A stretch of DNA of 64,000 nucleotides from Streptosporangium violaceochromogenes (GCF_014654615.1 NZ_BNBB01000004.1:124001-188000), one strand, 5' to 3'. Positions 31,773-40,520 are shown, counted from the stretch's first letter. Notes: generated from the sequence alone by a model not told the origin. Translations and numbers: made by a program.

Positions 31773-34379
31773 TCAGTACTGCGCCTTGACCGTCACCCCG
31801 CTGAACGCCTGGCTGGCGTGCAGGGTGATGTAGGCGTAGCCCGCCGTGGGGCTGCTGATGGTCAGGGTCTCGCTGTTGGTGGCTCCGGTGGAGCGCTGGG
31901 TGTAGGAGGAGGTCGTGGCCCAGGTGCTGTTGCTGTAGTACAGGTCGGCGTTGCCGGTGCCGCCCGACGACGTGACGGTCAGCTGCCGGGTCCCCGCCGG
32001 GACGTACAGGTAGAGGTAGTAGTAGTTGCCCGCGGTCGCCGACAGGTTGCTGCGCTGGCAGTTCTGGCCGAGCTGCCGGGCGTCGCCGCCGGTGCACTCG
32101 GGGGTGTTGGAACCGCCGCCGCTCGTCGAGACCGTGACCTGCTGCGAGCTGCTGGCCGTGGCGCCGCCGTCGTCGGTGACGGTCAGCTTCACGGTGTAGG
32201 TGCCGGCGGCGCTGTAGGTGTGCGAGGGGTTCGCCGCGGTGGACGTGGCGCCGTCGCCGAAGTTCCAGGAACGGGAGGCGATGGTGCCGTCGGCGTCGCT
32301 GGAGGTGTCGCTGAAGCTCACGGCCAGGGCGTTGGAGTTGTACGAGAAGCTCGCGCTCGGCGCCTGGTTGCCGCCGCCACCGCCGCCACCGCCGTTGCAG
32401 GAGCCGGCCGCGCACGAGGCCAGCCAGGTCCACCAGTCGCTGTCGTAGCGGCTGCCGATCGTGCTGGTCAGGAAGGAGCGGGCGCCGTTCCAGTTGCCGC
32501 TGCGGTAGTAGCCGAGAACGGTCGCGACGTCGTTCGGGTGGTTCTCGATCATGTACCGCACGGCCAGGTAGCCCCAGCGGTAGATGCGGGTGGTGTCGTG
32601 GGAGTAGGTGGTGTCCCACAGGGTGCTGAGCGCGTAGGTCCGGTTCGCCGCCTCGGTCATCGCGGCGGTGTAGACCTCCTTGCGGTAGGAGTAGGAGATG
32701 TACTCGGCGAAGCCCTCGATCCACCAGATGGTGGGCGTGGTCACCCCTGCGCCGAAGTCGCCGAACATGTTGAACCGGCCGTCGAGGTAGTGCGTGTACT
32801 CGTGGTTGAGGTTCCAGATCTGGAACGTCGGGCGCACCCACTCGGCCTCGTAGGCGATGAACCGCGGCTGGTTGCCCGAGGCCGCCGGGTCACCCTCCAG
32901 GTACATGCCGCCGTTGTTGGTGTCGATGCCGAACATCGCACCGGCGTAGGTCTGGTAGTCGGTGCTGGAGTTGAAGACGCAGACCTCGATCGTGGTGTTG
33001 TAGTCGTTGGCGACCGGGCCGTTGTCCTTGGTGATGCTGTGGAAGTACGCGTCCTGGCTGGTGAGGCTCCGGCAGCTGTCGGCCAGCTCGGTGGAGTTCA
33101 TGTCCTGGGCGCGGATCTTGATGCTGGAGCTGCAGGTGTAGTTGACGGTCAACACACTCGCGGCAAGGCGCTGCTGCAGGTTACAGGTGTCGTAGTAGGT
33201 GCAGTTGGCCTTGTCGAAGGAGTCCGTCATCTCCGCCACGCCGACCCACAGCGGGGCGGTGGGCCCGGTGATGCTGCTGCTGGTGAGCAGGTTCTTGGCC
33301 AGCGGCCGGACCTGCGCCTGCATCGACGCGTGCTGGAGGAAACGGCCCAGCTCCCGGCCGGCGTTGGAGGCCAGGTAGCTGCGGTCGGTGCTCAGCAGGC
33401 CGATGTTGCTGGTCGCGAAGGTGTTCAGCGTGTTGAGAACGCTCGGGTCCGACTGAACCTTGGTGACGAACGCCGGGACCTGGTGGCCGCGGAAGAGCAC
33501 CGTGTAGACGTTGTTGACCGCGCTCAGCATCCACCACGAGGAGTCGTAGGAGCTGTTGTAGCCGGTCAGCATCCGCTTGACGACGTCGAGGTAGCGGTCG
33601 TTCTCCTCGGCGCTGTCGATGAGGGTGATCGCCTCGGCGAGGACCTCGCCGTTGGCGTTGCTCACCGTGAAGGCCTTGGAGTTGTTGAAGAAGGCGTCCA
33701 GACCGGACTGGATCGCGGTCTTCAGCGTGGGGCCGTAGGTGCCCACGTTGGTGTCGTACCAGTGCACGAAGTAACCGGCGCGCAGGTACAGCACGAGCTG
33801 GGCGGTGCCACCGGAGTTGTCGCCGGTGTAGGAGGAGCCGTTGTCACGCAGCGCGTAGGCGACCGAGGCCATCTGCGACTCGCGGAACGCGTAGTACGCC
33901 TCGCTGCCCTTCAGACTGAACAGGCTGTTGATGCAGTCGGTCGTCGAGGCCTTGATCTGCTGGACGAGAGCGCTGCCGGAGCGGCTGGTGAAGTCGCTCG
34001 GACTGCACGCCGCGGCGGCCGCCTTGGCCGCCGCCCCCTTCAGGCCCTTGGCCTTCGCCTGGGCAGCGGTCAGCTTGCCCTTCATCGAGGGCCGGGGGTG
34101 CTTCGACGGCGCCTGGGGCTCGTCGAAGTCGTGGCGCAGCTCTTCCTTGGACGCCGACAGCGGCGGGCGGTCCTTGGCCTTCAGAGGTGCCTTCTGAACA
34201 TGGTCCGACGCGTCCTCGTCAGCCGCGAACAGCTTGACGGGGGCGGGCTTCGGCTTCGGGGGGGCGGCGGCGGCCGGCGAGGCCGTCAGCGCCGGGAAGA
34301 TAAGCCCCAAGCCGACCGCGGCGGCGAGCAGAGCCGACACGCGGCCCCGTAACTCGCGCCGGGACGATGTGACTTTCAC
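31773..34379 (-). CDS. Secreted M9 family collagenase with PKD and PPC domains
   Basis: This 868-residue exoenzyme has a signal peptide (about residues 1-45), a Lys/Pro-rich propeptide, an M9-type activator domain and a gluzincin peptidase domain. The zinc motif is H526-E-Y-T-H530 in NLNHEYTHYLDGRFNMFGDF, with the downstream glutamate in WWIEGFAEYIS. A Gly-rich linker precedes a PKD domain (with FGDGATSTAANPSHTYSAAG) and a C-terminal PPC domain (YLYVPAGTRQLTV). It would cleave collagen or similar proteins outside the cell. GTG 34379 follows GGAGG at 6 nt and gives a proper signal peptide. A LysR-type dyad lies about 200 bp upstream. Confidence 0.92.
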   Translation of the reverse strand: MKVTSSRRELRGRVSALLAAAVGLGLIFPALTASPAAAAPPKPKPAPVKLFAADEDASDHVQKAPLKAKDRPPLSASKEELRHDFDEPQAPSKHPRPSMKGKLTAAQAKAKGLKGAAAKAAAAACSPSDFTSRSGSALVQQIKASTTDCINSLFSLKGSEAYYAFRESQMASVAYALRDNGSSYTGDNSGGTAQLVLYLRAGYFVHWYDTNVGTYGPTLKTAIQSGLDAFFNNSKAFTVSNANGEVLAEAITLIDSAEENDRYLDVVKRMLTGYNSSYDSSWWMLSAVNNVYTVLFRGHQVPAFVTKVQSDPSVLNTLNTFATSNIGLLSTDRSYLASNAGRELGRFLQHASMQAQVRPLAKNLLTSSSITGPTAPLWVGVAEMTDSFDKANCTYYDTCNLQQRLAASVLTVNYTCSSSIKIRAQDMNSTELADSCRSLTSQDAYFHSITKDNGPVANDYNTTIEVCVFNSSTDYQTYAGAMFGIDTNNGGMYLEGDPAASGNQPRFIAYEAEWVRPTFQIWNLNHEYTHYLDGRFNMFGDFGAGVTTPTIWWIEGFAEYISYSYRKEVYTAAMTEAANRTYALSTLWDTTYSHDTTRIYRWGYLAVRYMIENHPNDVATVLGYYRSGNWNGARSFLTSTIGSRYDSDWWTWLASCAAGSCNGGGGGGGGNQAPSASFSYNSNALAVSFSDTSSDADGTIASRSWNFGDGATSTAANPSHTYSAAGTYTVKLTVTDDGGATASSSQQVTVSTSGGGSNTPECTGGDARQLGQNCQRSNLSATAGNYYYLYLYVPAGTRQLTVTSSGGTGNADLYYSNSTWATTSSYTQRSTGATNSETLTISSPTAGYAYITLHASQAFSGVTVKAQY

Positions 34380-34577
34380 GTGCAACCTCCGGGGGGGATC
34401 CTTGAACGGACATGAGGTTGGGTTTGGAAACGGGAACCAATCGGATAAGGCCGGTGGCTCCATCTGATATTAGACCGGAGCCGTGCGCCTCCGGAGGATT
34501 TCACATCCGGAGGGTCAGAGGGGACCTTTCTGCCCGAAGTCTGCCGTCGAGAGCGAAGCGTCGCCCATAAAGCAGTA

Positions 34578-34596
34578 CATAATTCTTGGCTATGGA
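34578..34596. promoter_or_regulatory. LysR-type dyad upstream of the collagenase gene
   Basis: CATAATTCTTGGCTATGGA here matches 17 of 19 positions of the dyad over the LysR start (35737-35755). The core CATA-N9-TATG is symmetric and has the T-N11-A layout of LysR boxes. It lies about 200 bp upstream of the collagenase start. Confidence 0.5.
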
Positions 34597-34657
34597 TCGG
34601 ATATCCGGAGTTTTCCCTGATCCACCAGAAAAGAGGCGACTGTGAAGTCGCTCGACG

Positions 34658-35494
34658 TCAGCGCAACAGGCCCGACACCGGCGAGCCGGCGGCGCTCACA
34701 ACGGCGAACTGCTCGCAGTGGCGGACGATCTGCTCCACGATCTCGACCTCGTCGAACGACGGGTGCCGGATGACACCCCGCCCCGGGAGACGGTAGGAGA
34801 GGGAGTCCGCGCAGACCCACACGTGCACCCCGGCACGCGCGCAGATCACGACGGCGTCGTCCGCGCCGTCCGCGGCCGACAGGTGCGGCCGGAGACCCCT
34901 GGCGGCCAGCAGGGCGTAGATCCGCTCCGCCGACTGCCGGTGGGACCTCGGCTCGGCCCGCAGCGGCTCGCCGGGGGCCGGGCCTCCGGGCAGCGGCACG
35001 GTGAAGAACACCGCCTTGCCCGACGTCGGCCAGGCGCCGAGCCGGCAACGGGTCGGATGGACGCCCCACCGCCCGCCGTACTCGGCGGTCAGCGCGTCGA
35101 CGACCTCCAGGCCGCGCCCGCCCGCGGCGTCCCAGGGCGGCCGGGTCGGGCAGTTGCCGGCCGGTCCGTGCCAGGGGTAGGAGTCGAACACCTTGATCAC
35201 GACCTCCGGGCGGACGCGCCGGCTCAGATAGGCCCAGATCTCGGGGCCGCCGGCCAGGGGCCGTTCCCGTACCGTCCGGTAGGCGTGCCGGAGGGCGTTG
35301 GTGGCCAGTTCGGAGGCGATCACCACCGCGTCGTAGACCAGGTCGGAGGGCATGCCGAACTCACCCAGCACCGCGCGCGTGACCGATCTTCCCACCTCGA
35401 CGCCCTTACCGTCGAGCGGCAGCGGCCAGGCCGGGAAGCCACCCCCTGCCAGGAGAGGGGGGTTGTCATCGACGGTCAGAGTTGTCTGAGGCAT
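34658..35494 (-). CDS. Anti-sigma-type ATP-binding protein with C-terminal extension
   Basis: This 278-residue protein has an N-terminal GHKL ATPase domain of the RsbW/SpoIIAB-like actinobacterial group. The N-box is VIASELATNALRHA, followed by IKVFDSYPW and the glycine box GGRGLEVVDALTAEYGGRWG. The last 90 or so residues (from about 185) form an extra domain with VICARAGVHVWVCADSLSYR of unknown role. Such proteins usually phosphorylate STAS partners or bind sigma factors. ATG 35494 has AAGGTGAC upstream. It is between the collagenase and the divergent LysR gene, and may be cotranscribed with neither. Confidence 0.82.
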   Translation of the reverse strand: MPQTTLTVDDNPPLLAGGGFPAWPLPLDGKGVEVGRSVTRAVLGEFGMPSDLVYDAVVIASELATNALRHAYRTVRERPLAGGPEIWAYLSRRVRPEVVIKVFDSYPWHGPAGNCPTRPPWDAAGGRGLEVVDALTAEYGGRWGVHPTRCRLGAWPTSGKAVFFTVPLPGGPAPGEPLRAEPRSHRQSAERIYALLAARGLRPHLSAADGADDAVVICARAGVHVWVCADSLSYRLPGRGVIRHPSFDEVEIVEQIVRHCEQFAVVSAAGSPVSGLLR

Positions 35495-35736
35495 GATTGT
35501 CACCTTCGACCAGGCTCGGGGGGAGTGGTGGCGTGATGCCGAAGAGCGAGCCGGAAGCGGGGTCAAACGGCCTGGTCAGGCAGTCGAGGTGAAGTTCGCG
35601 CTCCTTCGTGCGCGGGTCGCGAGGGCGTCGGAGGGCAGGCCGTGATCCACAGCCGTGTGGTCCCGGGAATTGCTTCCCGAGGGAGGGGTAGTTGCCAGTT
35701 TGGTGGTAAGGCGGGGCTCGCGGTCATTACTTGTCG

Positions 35737-35755
35737 CATAATCCTTGGTTATGGA
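35737..35755. promoter_or_regulatory. LysR-type dyad overlapping the LysR gene start
   Basis: CATAATCCTTGGTTATGGA contains the perfect dyad CATAA-N7-TTATG and overlaps ATG 35751. CATAAT also resembles a -10 box, which would make the transcript almost leaderless. The copy at 34578-34596 suggests autoregulation plus control of the collagenase. Confidence 0.5.
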
Positions 35756-36707
35756 CCTCGATACCAGGCATCTCCGCATGATCTGCGCCATCGCGGAGAC
35801 GGGCAGCGTCACACGGGCCGCGGCCCGGATGGGGCTGTCCCAGCCGGCCATAACCAACCAGCTACACCGCGTCGAGAGCCTCGTCGGTGGGGCGCTCTTC
35901 GTCCGAAGTCGTTCGGGGGTGGAGCCGACACCGCTGGGGCGCCAGGTCATCGCCCGCGCTCGGATCGTCCTGTCGGAGGTCGACGCACTCTTCGGCGACA
36001 TGCGCGGGCCCTCCGACTCTCCCGGGGTTCTCCGCCTGGGCTGCGTGCATCTGGCCTGCGTGGCGAGCATCGTCAGCCGGGTGAGTGAGATGCTGCCCGA
36101 ACGTGAGATCTCGCTGCGCATCGAGCCCTCCACCGTGCTGCTGGCCGAGGCGCTCACGCACGGCCACCTCGACGCGGCGCTGCTGGGCATCATCGAGGGG
36201 TTCGACGTCACGCTGACGGCACCGGTGGTCAGCCGCACCCTCGTGCCCCGATATCCGATCTTCATCGCGCTCTCGGCGACCCACCCGCTGGCCAAACAGG
36301 ACGAGATCGAGCTCGGCGACCTGAAGGACGAGGCGTGGATCAGCCCGCCGGGCGCCGACGACGGCTCTCTCGCCGCGCTGCGGGCGTCCTGCCGTACGGC
36401 GGGCTTCGAGCCCCGGGTCCTCTACGAGGCCCCCAGCGGCGCGGCCCGGCCGCTGGTGGCCGACGGGCACGGGGTGCGCCTGGTCGACCCTTCCTGGCCC
36501 CCGCCCCCCGGTACGGTGGCCCGCCCTCTCGCCGGAGAGCCGCAGGTCGCCAGGCTGGTCATGGCCTGGCGCAGGGACCGCCTGAGCAACGAGGGCGCCA
36601 CGGCGCTCTATCGCGGACTGGCCGCGGCCTTCGCCGACCACGTGGACGACAACCCGTCCTTCAGCAGCTGGTGGGACACCCACCCGGAGGTGCATCCACT
36701 CCAGTGA
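35751..36707 (+). CDS. LysR family transcriptional regulator
   Basis: This 318-residue regulator has the N-terminal LysR HTH (about residues 4-60; TGSVTRAAARMGLSQPAITNQL and VESLVGGALFVRS) and a periplasmic-binding-like effector domain. ATG 35751 gives the standard family N-terminus; a TTG at 35745 is the only earlier in-frame option and there is no Shine-Dalgarno sequence, so translation may be leaderless. The dyad over its own start, with a copy in the collagenase promoter, points to autoregulation and control of extracellular proteolysis. A clean hairpin follows the stop. Effector unknown. Confidence 0.9.
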   Translation: MDLDTRHLRMICAIAETGSVTRAAARMGLSQPAITNQLHRVESLVGGALFVRSRSGVEPTPLGRQVIARARIVLSEVDALFGDMRGPSDSPGVLRLGCVHLACVASIVSRVSEMLPEREISLRIEPSTVLLAEALTHGHLDAALLGIIEGFDVTLTAPVVSRTLVPRYPIFIALSATHPLAKQDEIELGDLKDEAWISPPGADDGSLAALRASCRTAGFEPRVLYEAPSGAARPLVADGHGVRLVDPSWPPPPGTVARPLAGEPQVARLVMAWRRDRLSNEGATALYRGLAAAFADHVDDNPSFSSWWDTHPEVHPLQ

Positions 36708-36722
36708 GGCTCCATACAGACT

Positions 36723-36744
36723 CCGCCGCCCCACAAGGCGGCGG
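36723..36744 (+). terminator. Hairpin after the LysR gene
   Basis: CCGCCGCC (36723-36730) and GGCGGCGG (36737-36744) form an 8-bp stem with a 6-nt loop (CCACAA), 16 bp after the stop codon. Confidence 0.6.
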
Positions 36745-36925
36745 CCCGGCGGCGGCCGGGGTCGCAGGGGTTCCCGAGCGGTTCCGTGACGGAGGAGGAC
36801 CCCCACGACGGGTCTCCTCCGCCGCGGCGGATCCCCGGCGACCGAATCGTGTGGTGAACAGGCGAGTCAAGGCGATCAGCCGGGCTCGGGACGGTAGGCT
36901 TGAAGTGCGTATTGGGAGGGGTCCT

Positions 36926-37609
36926 ATGAGCGCGCTGGCCGATGAGTTGGTCAGCCTGCCGCATATCGGCGGGCGACACAGCCTTCGGAGGGAAATCGCC
37001 GACGCTTTGAGAGCCGCCTTGGTGGCGGGGAAGATGCGGCCGGGCGTCATCTATTCGGCACCCGCCTTGGCGGAGAAGTTCGGGGTGTCTCCGACACCCG
37101 TCCGTGAGGCCATGATCGATCTGGTGAACGACGGCCTGATCGAGGCCATTCGCTACCGAGGTTTCCGGGTGGTCCCGTTGTCCGCCCGCGATCTCGACGA
37201 ACTCATCGAGATGCGTGAGCTCATCGAGATACCGGCGGTCGCCCGGCTGGCCGGTTCCGTCACCGACGAGGTCGCCGACGGGCTCCGCGCGCTGGCGGAG
37301 GAGGTCCTGGCCGCCGCGCGGGAGGGGGATCTGCTCGCCTACACCGACGCCGATCGCCGCTTCCACGCCGAACTGCTCACGCTCAACGGCAACCGGGTCC
37401 TCGCGCAGACGGCCCACGACCTGTGCAACCGCGCGCGGCTGTACGGCCTGGCCACGCCCCCCGACTCGGCCGAGCTGGTCGCCTGCGCGCTGGAGCACGG
37501 CAGGCTCGTCGAGGCTCTCGTCAAGGGCGAAACCGGCAAGGCCGAGGAGAGCATGCGACGCCACCTCGGCCACGTCCGCAGCTGGGCCCGCGGAGGCCGG
37601 ACCAGATAG
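36926..37609 (+). CDS. GntR family regulator (FCD type)
   Basis: This 227-residue regulator has a winged HTH (IYSAPALAEKFGVSPTPVRE) and an FCD domain with DADRRFHAELLTLNGN and a final MRRHLGHVRSW, where the histidines suit a metal-bound ligand pocket. ATG 36926 follows GGGAGGGG. No catabolic gene is adjacent: upstream is the LysR gene and downstream is the secreted S1 protease, separated by a terminator and 400 bp. It may act on a distant locus or on the protease; the sequence does not decide. Confidence 0.9.
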   Translation: MSALADELVSLPHIGGRHSLRREIADALRAALVAGKMRPGVIYSAPALAEKFGVSPTPVREAMIDLVNDGLIEAIRYRGFRVVPLSARDLDELIEMRELIEIPAVARLAGSVTDEVADGLRALAEEVLAAAREGDLLAYTDADRRFHAELLTLNGNRVLAQTAHDLCNRARLYGLATPPDSAELVACALEHGRLVEALVKGETGKAEESMRRHLGHVRSWARGGRTR

Positions 37610-37628
37610 CACGCCCGGGCTGTTTGCC

Positions 37629-37655
37629 CCCCGGCGGCGATGGCGCCCGCCGGGG
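37629..37655 (+). terminator. Hairpin after the GntR gene
   Basis: CCCCGGCGG (37629-37637) and CCGCCGGGG (37647-37655) form a 9-bp stem with a 9-nt loop, 20 bp after the stop. Confidence 0.6.
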
Positions 37656-37946
37656 CGCGCCCGGTCGATGACGCACGGGCGCGATCAGCCGGCGCGTCTC
37701 CTTTCGCGTCTCCGCTGAGCGGGACGCGGGCGAAGCCGTGCCCGAAGGCGACCGTCCGAAGACGATCGCCCGATCCCGGCCGCGGGCCCGGCCGCGACGG
37801 CCGCGGGCCCGGGGGTGTCCAACCCGGCGCGGTGTCGGCGTACTTCGACGTCCGCCCTGGTGACAGGCGTGGAACGCGCCAATCCTCCCTTCCCTCTCCC
37901 GTTTTTCGGACTCTCCGTCTTTACCAAAAGTAGTTTACGTTTTAAG
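37656..37946. other. Upstream region of the S1 protease gene
   Basis: About 290 bp with no credible gene. The last part (37900-37945) is AT-rich, with TTTACCAAAAGTAGTTTACG, and is the likely promoter of the protease. Confidence 0.45.
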
Positions 37947-37965
37947 GTGCAATTTTACATTGCAC
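37947..37965. promoter_or_regulatory. Inverted repeat in the S1 protease leader
   Basis: GTGCAA (37947-37952) and TTGCAC (37960-37965) form a perfect dyad with a 7-nt AT-rich spacer. It directly abuts the following hairpin. It is a candidate operator or the first half of a two-hairpin leader. Confidence 0.5.
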
Positions 37966-37994
37966 GGAACCGTGGGCAGCCTCGCCACGGTTCC
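37966..37994 (+). promoter_or_regulatory. 10-bp stem-loop just before the protease ribosome-binding site
   Basis: GGAACCGTGG (37966-37975) and CCACGGTTCC (37985-37994) pair perfectly around a 9-nt loop. AAGGAGG follows at 38004 and ATG at 38017. In the transcript it would form a stable leader hairpin that may control stability or translation. Confidence 0.6.
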
Positions 37995-38016
37995 TCACCC
38001 CCCAAGGAGGCATCCC

Positions 38017-39288
38017 ATGTTCACGGCGAAGGCAAGACGCGTCGGCATGGCACTCGCCGCCGCCGCTCTGGTCACGCTCTCCACTCCCCTGCCGGCCCTG
38101 GCCGGCGGACCGCACCCCTCCGCCACCCCCTCCCCCCCCACCCCCGAGACGGAGGCCAAACGAGCCGAGGTCAGGAAGGCCCAGGATCGGACGCTCGCCG
38201 AGCAGATCGCCAAAGACCTCAACATCCCGATCGACGAGGCACGACGCCGCGCCGACCGCCAGCCGGAGCTGACGAAGCTGGCCGACGCGATGGGCAAGAG
38301 CCTGGGCGCGACGTTCGGCGGCGCCTGGATCGACCAGCGCAACGGCGGCAGGCTCACCGTCGCCGTCACGGAGGCCGGCTCGGCGAACAAGGTGAAGTCG
38401 GCCGCGCTGGCCGCCGGCGCGTCCGACACCGTCAGCGTGACGGTCCGCCACAGCTTCGCCCACCTTCAGGACGTCACCGCCGAGCTGGCCAGACGGATCG
38501 CCGAGGCCAACAAGGGCGCCGAAAGCGGCCTGCAGAGCGGCATCGTCACCCCCGACAACACCGTCAAGCTGACCAGCCTCAAGGGCGCGAAACCGACACC
38601 CGCCCAGAGGAAGGTGATCCGCTGGGCGCAGGCCAGGTTCGGCAGCGCCGTGACCGTCTCCACCCACGCGCACCGGTCGGTGAAGCTGTACTGCTACGAC
38701 GACTACTCGTGCGACCCACCGCTGCGGTCGGGCCTGGCGATCTTCGGTGGCGGCGGCCGGTGCACCAGCGCCTTCACGGCGTACTCCGGAAGCTCCTACT
38801 ACATGCTCACCGCCGGGCACTGCGCGGAGATGGGAGCCTGGTGGGACGTCTCCACCTACAGTTACGGCTACCAGAACGTGGGAAGCGTGAGCAACTACAC
38901 CTTCGGCTGGGATGGAGACTCCGCAGTCGTCTCCATCGACGATCCGACCTGGTGGCAGCCACGCGGCTGGGTGTACCAGGAGACCCCGATCCAGGGCAGT
39001 GAGACCGACTACATCGGCTCCTACGTCTGCAAGCAGGGCTCGACCACCGGCTACACCTGCGGCACCGTCAACGAGGTCGACGCCACGGTGTCCTATCCCG
39101 ACAGGACGCTCTCCGGCATGACCTGGAGCGACGCCTGTGACGGCCCGGGGGACAGCGGCAGCGGTGTCTTCTCCGGCAACCTCGCCCACGGCATCCTGAG
39201 CGGCGGACCCGACGTCGGCTGCGGCATGATCCACGAGCCGATCGGCCGCGCGTTGTCCGCCTGGGGAGTCTCGCTGCTGACGGGCTGA
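38017..39288 (+). CDS. Secreted S1 family serine protease (streptogrisin/alpha-lytic type)
   Basis: This 423-residue preproprotein has a signal peptide (cleavage near LPALAGG), a propeptide of about 190 residues and a chymotrypsin-fold protease domain from about residue 225. The triad is His268 (LTAGHC), Asp301 (GWDGDSAVV) and Ser380 (GPGDSGSG). Paired cysteines (CYDDYSC, CKQGSTTGYTC, CDGPGD...VGC) match disulfides of the streptogrisin family, although the domain is somewhat longer than in alpha-lytic protease. It digests protein outside the cell. ATG 38017 has a full AAGGAGG. Two adjacent inverted repeats lie in the leader. Confidence 0.92.
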   Translation: MFTAKARRVGMALAAAALVTLSTPLPALAGGPHPSATPSPPTPETEAKRAEVRKAQDRTLAEQIAKDLNIPIDEARRRADRQPELTKLADAMGKSLGATFGGAWIDQRNGGRLTVAVTEAGSANKVKSAALAAGASDTVSVTVRHSFAHLQDVTAELARRIAEANKGAESGLQSGIVTPDNTVKLTSLKGAKPTPAQRKVIRWAQARFGSAVTVSTHAHRSVKLYCYDDYSCDPPLRSGLAIFGGGGRCTSAFTAYSGSSYYMLTAGHCAEMGAWWDVSTYSYGYQNVGSVSNYTFGWDGDSAVVSIDDPTWWQPRGWVYQETPIQGSETDYIGSYVCKQGSTTGYTCGTVNEVDATVSYPDRTLSGMTWSDACDGPGDSGSGVFSGNLAHGILSGGPDVGCGMIHEPIGRALSAWGVSLLTG

Positions 39289-39302
39289 CCCCGTCGCCGG
39301 CA

Positions 39303-39347
39303 GGCGGTGCCGTCCCCGTTCGCGCACGGGGCGGGTACGGCACCGCC
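39303..39347 (+). terminator. Nested hairpin after the S1 protease
   Basis: GGCGGTGCCGT (39303-39313) pairs with ACGGCACCGCC (39337-39347), enclosing an inner CCCCGT / ACGGGG hairpin (39314-39331). It starts 15 bp after the stop. Confidence 0.65.
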
Positions 39348-39362
39348 GCTCCCCGCACCGGC

Positions 39363-39398
39363 GGGCGCCGCGTTTTCCGGCGGGTGAACGCGGCGCCC
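39363..39398. terminator. Second hairpin between convergent genes
   Basis: GGGCGCCGCGTT (39363-39374) and AACGCGGCGCCC (39387-39398) form a perfect 12-bp stem with a 12-nt loop. It could terminate the leftward response regulator or back up the protease terminator. Confidence 0.5.
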
Positions 39399-39536
39399 GT
39401 TCGGGTCACCCCCCGCCCGGGTCACCTCCACACCGGACGCGGCCGGCGGAGGGGAGGGAGGGGCCTCGCCCGCCGGAAGAGGCCCGGAAGGCTCCCGCCG
39501 TCCCCGGCGCACGCCCGGATCTCACGCGCCCGGATC

Positions 39537-40520
39537 TCACGGGGCGCGCCGGCCCCCGCGCCCCTGCTCGCACAGCCGCAGTTGCATCGCCCACAGCAGG
39601 GCCGCGGCGCTGGGCCGGATGCCCGGCGCCACGTCGGGGTGGAGCCGGACGTATTTGCTTCTGAGGTTCTCCAGAACGCTCGTGACCGTCCACGGGGCGA
39701 CGCCCAGCCGTTCGGCGATCTCACCGCGGGCCAGCCCCTCGCACGCCAGGAGCGTCATCACCTCGCGCTCCCTGGGCGAGGGGCGGTATCTCCTTCGTCG
39801 CCGGCGGGCGGCTTCGAGCGCCGCCGCGAGGAGGTCGACGACACCGGACCGGCTCAGGGTCAGATCCCGGCCGACGTCCTCGACCGTGTCCCCCCGGGCC
39901 AGCGCCCGAAGCGCCCGCACGTGCCGGGCGCCGAGGTCGTTCGCGGCCAGCGGACGACGGCGCAGGTCCTCAAGCAGGTAGCCGGCCAGCCGGGCCGAGA
40001 CGTGAACGCCGTCTCGCCCGACCGCCTCCACCGCCGCCGCGAAGGAGGAGGGGTCCTCCGACTTCTCCACGAACCCGGTGGCCCCGGCCTCGACGGCGTC
40101 GAGGACCGTCTCGGGGTCGGCGCTTCCGGACATGGCGAGCACCCGCCGCCCGTTCCCGGCGAGCCGTTCGACGGCCTGGGCGCCGGACGGCCCCTCGGGC
40201 AGATGCAGGTCGCACACCACGACGTCGGGTTCAGGGGTGTCCGCGAGCTCGTCGACCGAGGCCGCCACCGCGACGATCCGCTGGCCGGCCTGACGGAGCA
40301 CCATCGTCAGCGCGGACCAGATGAGCCGGTGGACGTCCACCACGGCCACCTTCAGGGGCTCGTCGTCCTTCTCACCCCCGGCGGAGACTGCCGGCCCCCG
40401 GACCTTCCGGGCGGGCTCACCGGCCGGCCGTTCCGCCCGGAAGGCGTCCGGTTCCCCGGGCGACCGTGCTTCCGCGCGGTGTCCGGCCGGCCGGCCGGAC
40501 ACTCTCCCAGCATCACCCAC
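39537..40520 (-). CDS. LuxR-type response regulator with atypical receiver
   Basis: This 327-residue protein has a disordered Arg/Gly/Pro-rich N-terminal extension (about 55 residues), a receiver domain and a C-terminal LuxR-type HTH (SPREREVMTLLACEGLARGE, then EIAERLGVAPWTVTSVL). In the receiver, the phosphoacceptor Asp is in VVCDLHLPE and the Lys in GFVEKSED, but the acidic pair is VVDVHRL, so one of the two usual acidic residues is Val. Magnesium binding and phosphorylation may be weak, and it may work without a kinase. No partner kinase is adjacent. GTG 40520 follows AAGGAG at 5 nt. Confidence 0.82.
   Translation of the reverse strand: MGDAGRVSGRPAGHRAEARSPGEPDAFRAERPAGEPARKVRGPAVSAGGEKDDEPLKVAVVDVHRLIWSALTMVLRQAGQRIVAVAASVDELADTPEPDVVVCDLHLPEGPSGAQAVERLAGNGRRVLAMSGSADPETVLDAVEAGATGFVEKSEDPSSFAAAVEAVGRDGVHVSARLAGYLLEDLRRRPLAANDLGARHVRALRALARGDTVEDVGRDLTLSRSGVVDLLAAALEAARRRRRRYRPSPREREVMTLLACEGLARGEIAERLGVAPWTVTSVLENLRSKYVRLHPDVAPGIRPSAAALLWAMQLRLCEQGRGGRRAP

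Noticed and set aside
31722..34352. 876-codon plus-strand frame opposite the collagenase
   Set aside because: Antisense shadow of a well-supported gene; Gly/Val/Arg-rich with no domain.
35576..36295. Minus-strand frame opposite the LysR gene
   Set aside because: Ser/Thr/Arg-rich shadow of the LysR coding strand, no ribosome-binding site.
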